A DNA stretch of 64,000 nucleotides. It comes from Aureimonas endophytica (GTDB taxonomy: Bacteria > Pseudomonadota > Alphaproteobacteria > Rhizobiales > Rhizobiaceae). This document shows positions 61,273-64,000 of this stretch, one piece after another. A program made the translations under genes and the position numbers. Position 1 is the stretch's first letter; each line of letters starts with the position of its first letter. Location: NCBI RefSeq assembly GCF_014642635.1, contig NZ_BMIQ01000005.1, positions 349,527 through 413,526 of the forward strand, in the 5' to 3' direction. The notes under the pieces were generated by a model. It did not search any database. It had not been told where the DNA came from and worked only from the letters and a program-made list of their open reading frames with translations.

Positions 61273-62380
61273 GAACCGGGCTCGCCTCCTCCGCCTCCCG
61301 CAAGGCGAGGCCGGTGCCGAGGCGGGCGAGCCGCCCGGCCGTCTCCTCGGCAAGGCCGAGCGGCGCGAGGGCGGCGCGGCGCGCCTCGGCGTCCGGCGCG
61401 GCGCGAAAGGCGGCGCGCGCGCGGGCGCGCAGCACGAGGCGGTCCGCCGGTTCCAGAAGCTCGTCCACCAGCGGATCGGCCTCCGTCCGGTTGCGGCGCA
61501 GCTCCTCCGCCAGCCCGCCGGTGGCGCGCCCATCCAGCCTGCAGGAGGTCTCGACGCGCGGGCCGTCGCTATGGCGGATGCGCAGCCCATGCGCCTCGAA
61601 CAGGGCGCGCAGCGCCCGGTCCTCGCCGGAGGGCGGGGTCGGCAGACCGCCGGCTTGGCGATAGGCCAGCCCGCGCATCGCGAAATTGGCGCCGCCGATA
61701 TTGCCGTGATGCGGCCAGGGATTGTCGGGGTCCGGGCAGAGGCGCGCCGCGATCTGCCGCGAGAGGTCCCGGCAGGCGCGGATCAGCGCGTCGCTCGCCG
61801 GATCGGCCGGCGGCAGGCGCGCCGCCTCGTCCGGCAGGAAGCCGATCCGGCCGCAGACGAGGTCGAAGCCGCGCGCGAATTCCGCCGCATAGGCGGCGCG
61901 AAGCCCGGGCAGCACCAGCGTGTCGCCGTCGATCGACAGAAGCAGCGCCTCCGGCGCGAGGCCGGTCGCGAGATCGAGGGCGAGGCGCCGGGCGAAGGGC
62001 GCCGAGCCCCGGCCCGGTTGCCAGCGGCATTCGACCAGCAGCGTCGGCCGCGCCATGCGCGACAGGGCCGCGCCGGCGAGGACGGGCGTTGCGTCGGTGC
62101 AGCCATTGGCGAGGACGAGGATCGCCTCGCCGGGCGCCAGCTCCGCGTCGAGCGCCGCGAGGCAGCGGTCGATCCGGCCCGCCTCGTCGCAGGCCGGAAC
62201 GCAGGCGACGAGCGGCGCCTGGACAAGCGCCTCCGGCGCGCCGGCGAGCGAAAGCTTGGCCACCGGCAGATGCGGCGCCACAAGAGCCGCGATCTCGGGC
62301 GGGATCGGCCGATCGGCGCCGTCCGGCGCGACAGGAAACGGCGCCTCGGGCACGGGCGGGCGGGCGGAAGCGGTGGCCAA
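61157..62380 (-). CDS. Glycosyltransferase family 2 protein
   Basis: 407 residues. The GT-A nucleotide-sugar region is VACVPACDEAGRIDRCLAAL near residue 58, then ILVLANGCTDATPVLA, and the metal-binding Asp-x-Asp is in LLSIDGDTLVLPG. HHGNIGGANFAMRGLAYRQA corresponds to the acceptor-site region. No membrane segment is evident. It probably transfers a sugar within the same unknown pathway as the convergent PIG-L/methyltransferase and acyl-CoA-dehydrogenase genes. The last 116 nt run antisense through the end of that fusion gene; both tails look low in conservation, so either could be shorter in vivo. Confidence 0.86.
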   Translation of the reverse strand: MATASARPPVPEAPFPVAPDGADRPIPPEIAALVAPHLPVAKLSLAGAPEALVQAPLVACVPACDEAGRIDRCLAALDAELAPGEAILVLANGCTDATPVLAGAALSRMARPTLLVECRWQPGRGSAPFARRLALDLATGLAPEALLLSIDGDTLVLPGLRAAYAAEFARGFDLVCGRIGFLPDEAARLPPADPASDALIRACRDLSRQIAARLCPDPDNPWPHHGNIGGANFAMRGLAYRQAGGLPTPPSGEDRALRALFEAHGLRIRHSDGPRVETSCRLDGRATGGLAEELRRNRTEADPLVDELLEPADRLVLRARARAAFRAAPDAEARRAALAPLGLAEETAGRLARLGTGLALREAEEASPVLRRERLRLSDLRPLEPALRRALADIEGARSDSPAFPSP

Positions 62381-62440
62381 GCTGTCAGTCTCTCCGCCTC
62401 ATACCATCATGCCTTCAGGACCCCACTCACCTCGCCGCGT

Positions 62441-62575
62441 CGTCATCCCGGCCTTGAGCCGGGATCCATTCCAAGCCGGTCGCGACAGGCCGGGGACGAT
62501 GCGGAAGGACACCCGTCTCCACCCTTATCCATGCGGTGTCCTGGAAGGCATGGATCCAGGGTCAGGCCCGGGACG
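62441..62575. repeat. REP-type palindrome doublet, locus 3 (one copy decayed)
   Basis: Copy A at 62441-62470 (CGTCATCCCGGCC, GGGATCCATT) and a diverged inverted copy B at 62547-62575 (GGCATGGATCCAGG, CCCGGGACGA). Same head-to-head arrangement as the two other loci. It occupies most of the 330-bp gap between the glycosyltransferase and purU genes (62381-62710), in which I see no gene. Confidence 0.8.
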
Positions 62576-62710
62576 AAGCTGAGACGGAGTCGGAAAAGAT
62601 CAATATGGAAGCGCGGCGGTATCGCACGGCCCTCGGCCGGCGAAGATGCGGTAGCGCCCACCGATGTCCAGGCGGCGGAGGGCTCCGCCGGGATCGCGGA
62701 CGTCCGCGTC

Positions 62711-63595
62711 TCAGCCCATCCGTTCGGAGGCGTAGCCGCCGGGCGAGGCGGGGAAGACCACCGTCCGATCGCCGTTCAGGAAGACGCGGTGGTGGATATG
62801 GGCGTGGATGGCGCGGGCCAGCACCCGCGCCTCGACGTCGCGGCCGATCGAGACATAGTCGGCGGCGTTCTGCGCATGGGTGACGGGGGCGACGTCCTGC
62901 TCGATGATCGGGCCTTCATCCAGATCGGCGGTGACGTAATGCGCCGTCGCGCCGATCAGCTTCACGCCGCGCGTATGGGCCTGCTTATAGGGGTTCGCGC
63001 CCTTGAAGCTCGGCAGGAAGGAATGGTGGATGTTGATGATCCGGCCGGACATCGTCTGGCACATCGCATCCGACAGGACCTGCATGTAGCGGGCGAGCAC
63101 GATCAGCTCGGTGCCGGCGCCTGTCGCGATCTCCAGGATGCGCGCCTCGGCCTGCGGCTTGTTCTCCTTCGTCACCGGCTGGTGGTGGAAGGGGATGTCG
63201 TGGTTCACGACGAGCTTCTGATAGTCGAGATGGTTCGAGACGACGCCGACGATGTCGATCGGCAGGGCGCCGATGCGCCAGCGATAGAGGATGTCGTTGA
63301 GGCAATGGCCGAAACGCGACACCATCAAGAGCACCTTCATGCGCCGGCCTGTGTCGTGAAAGGCATGGACCATGGCGAAGGGCTCGGCGATGGCGGGAAA
63401 GCCCGCCTCGATCTCGGCCAGCGAAGCGCCCTCCTCCGAGCGGAAGCCGACGCGCATGAAGAAGCGCCCGGTTTCCAGGTCGTCGAACTGCGCCGAGTCG
63501 ACGATGTTGCAGCCGCGGCTCGCCAGATGGGTCGAGATCGCCGCGACGATGCCGCGCCGGGACGGACAGGCGACGGTCAGGACATATTCGGACAT
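62711..63595 (-). CDS. purU: Formyltetrahydrofolate deformylase
   Basis: 294 residues from the ATG at 63595; an ATG at 63607 is possible. An N-terminal ACT domain (about 1-75, CPSRRGIVAAISTHLASRGC) senses a regulator such as glycine or methionine. The formyltransferase-like catalytic domain has IINIHHSFLPSFKG (catalytic Asn and His) and TADLDEGPIIEQDV (catalytic Asp). The enzyme hydrolyses 10-formyl-tetrahydrofolate to formate and tetrahydrofolate. It lies 50 nt after the serine dehydratase gene on the same strand; the pair often belongs to glycine betaine/sarcosine/serine catabolism, where it releases excess one-carbon units. Confidence 0.95.
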   Translation of the reverse strand: MSEYVLTVACPSRRGIVAAISTHLASRGCNIVDSAQFDDLETGRFFMRVGFRSEEGASLAEIEAGFPAIAEPFAMVHAFHDTGRRMKVLLMVSRFGHCLNDILYRWRIGALPIDIVGVVSNHLDYQKLVVNHDIPFHHQPVTKENKPQAEARILEIATGAGTELIVLARYMQVLSDAMCQTMSGRIINIHHSFLPSFKGANPYKQAHTRGVKLIGATAHYVTADLDEGPIIEQDVAPVTHAQNAADYVSIGRDVEARVLARAIHAHIHHRVFLNGDRTVVFPASPGGYASERMG

Positions 63596-63645
63596 CGGTG
63601 CAACCATGGGACGCGCGCCAGAGGGGGAAGTCGGTTCAATCGGCT

Positions 63646-64000
63646 TCAGCATTCCGGCAGGTTTACCGCAAGGCCGCCGAGGCTGGTTTCCTTATAGCGG
63701 TGGTCCATGTCGCGCCCGGTCTGTCTCATCGTCTCGATGCAGGCGTCGAGCGGCACGAAATGCTGGCCCTCGCCCTTCATCGCCAGCGAGGCCGCCGTCA
63801 CCGCCTTCACCGCGCCAAAGGCGTTGCGCTCGATGCAGGGCACCTGCACGAGGCCCGCCACCGGGTCGCAGGTCATGCCGAGATGGTGTTCGAGGGCGAT
63901 CTCGGCGGCGTTCTCGATCTGCTCGGGCGTGCCGCCCATCAGCGCCGCAAGGCCCGCCGCCGCCATGGCCGAGGCCGAGCCGACCTCGCCCTGGCAGCCG
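63646..64000 (-). CDS. sdaA: L-serine dehydratase (partial, C-terminal part)
   Basis: Partial: the last 117 codons, with the gene continuing beyond the right edge. The frame is open through [16 protein letters not shown] at the edge. The iron-sulfur region of the family is visible ([20 protein letters not shown], with two of the cluster cysteines), and the end [17 protein letters not shown] is the typical C-terminus. The enzyme deaminates L-serine to pyruvate and ammonia with a [4Fe-4S] cluster. It precedes purU in the same direction, consistent with a one-carbon/serine operon. Confidence 0.94.
   Translation of the reverse strand, partial: GCQGEVGSASAMAAAGLAALMGGTPEQIENAAEIALEHHLGMTCDPVAGLVQVPCIERNAFGAVKAVTAASLAMKGEGQHFVPLDACIETMRQTGRDMDHRYKETSLGGLAVNLPEC

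Noticed and set aside
1-64000. CRISPR arrays, tRNA/rRNA genes, prophage or insertion sequences
   Set aside because: I found no regularly spaced repeats, cloverleaf-type sequences, integrase or transposase genes on reading both strands. The REP doublets are the only dispersed repeats seen.

Overview
The window is a 64-kb stretch of very GC-rich DNA (my visual estimate is about two-thirds to 70 %, not computed), densely packed with genes. It looks like the chromosome of an alphaproteobacterium, most likely Hyphomicrobiales (Rhizobiales). The reasons are the many ABC importers for amines and peptides, the paired REP palindromes of the type that starts CGTCATCCCGG, the XRE-cupin regulators, an anti-Shine-Dalgarno hairpin array resembling the alphaproteobacterial 'cuckoo' sRNAs, and a chemosensory operon with its own ParA. 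I see no tRNA, rRNA, CRISPR array, prophage or transposase.

Layout. 1-8.6 kb: a leftward operon (periplasmic binding protein, then the hydantoinase/oxoprolinase-type pair HyuA/HyuB). It is divergent from a DpkA-type cyclic-imino-acid reductase and an XRE-cupin regulator, and a shared 16-bp motif lies in the divergent promoter. A sensor-cyclase follows. 8.6-11.3 kb: a small unknown gene, the hairpin array on the minus strand, and an Asp/Glu racemase with an orphan binding protein. 11.7-20 kb: a dicarboxylate/amino-acid symporter, M20 amidohydrolase, DenD-like dehydrogenase, PdxI-like pyridoxal reductase with a divergent LysR regulator, and a GH13 trehalose-synthase-like enzyme. 20-23.7 kb: a REP doublet, an ArsR/old-yellow-enzyme divergent pair, a spore-photoproduct-lyase-type radical SAM protein and a secreted unknown. 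23.9-30.1 kb: a histidinol-dehydrogenase paralogue divergent from an XRE-cupin regulator and a PotDABC-like importer.

30.2-34.5 kb holds the most unusual locus. A BTAD/SARP-type regulator is followed by two 11-bp-spaced direct repeats, a 51-residue peptide gene whose ribosome binding site lies in a hairpin, a YcaO cyclodehydratase and a TfuA protein. This has the layout of a small ribosomally made, post-translationally modified peptide (RiPP) system, with no transporter or peptidase nearby.

34.6-44.9 kb: a small AT-richer two-gene insert and a second REP doublet, then a large leftward catabolic cluster (fused DppDF ATPase, MarR, SDR, FAD oxidase, DppA/B/C, second FAD oxidase) that probably imports and oxidises an amine- or amino-acid-containing compound. 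45.0-47.9 kb: a soluble hybrid histidine kinase and a GNAT acetyltransferase. 48.1-58.6 kb: a complete chemosensory operon (double-tipped soluble MCP, triple CheW with an apparent frameshift, CheB, HEAT protein, CheR, CheY, CheA, STAS-like protein, ParA, second CheY). 58.8-62.4 kb: an acyl-CoA-dehydrogenase-like protein, a PIG-L deacetylase/methyltransferase fusion and a convergent glycosyltransferase. 62.4-64 kb: a third REP doublet, PurU and the 3' part of an L-serine dehydratase gene, which together suggest serine/one-carbon catabolism continuing beyond the window.
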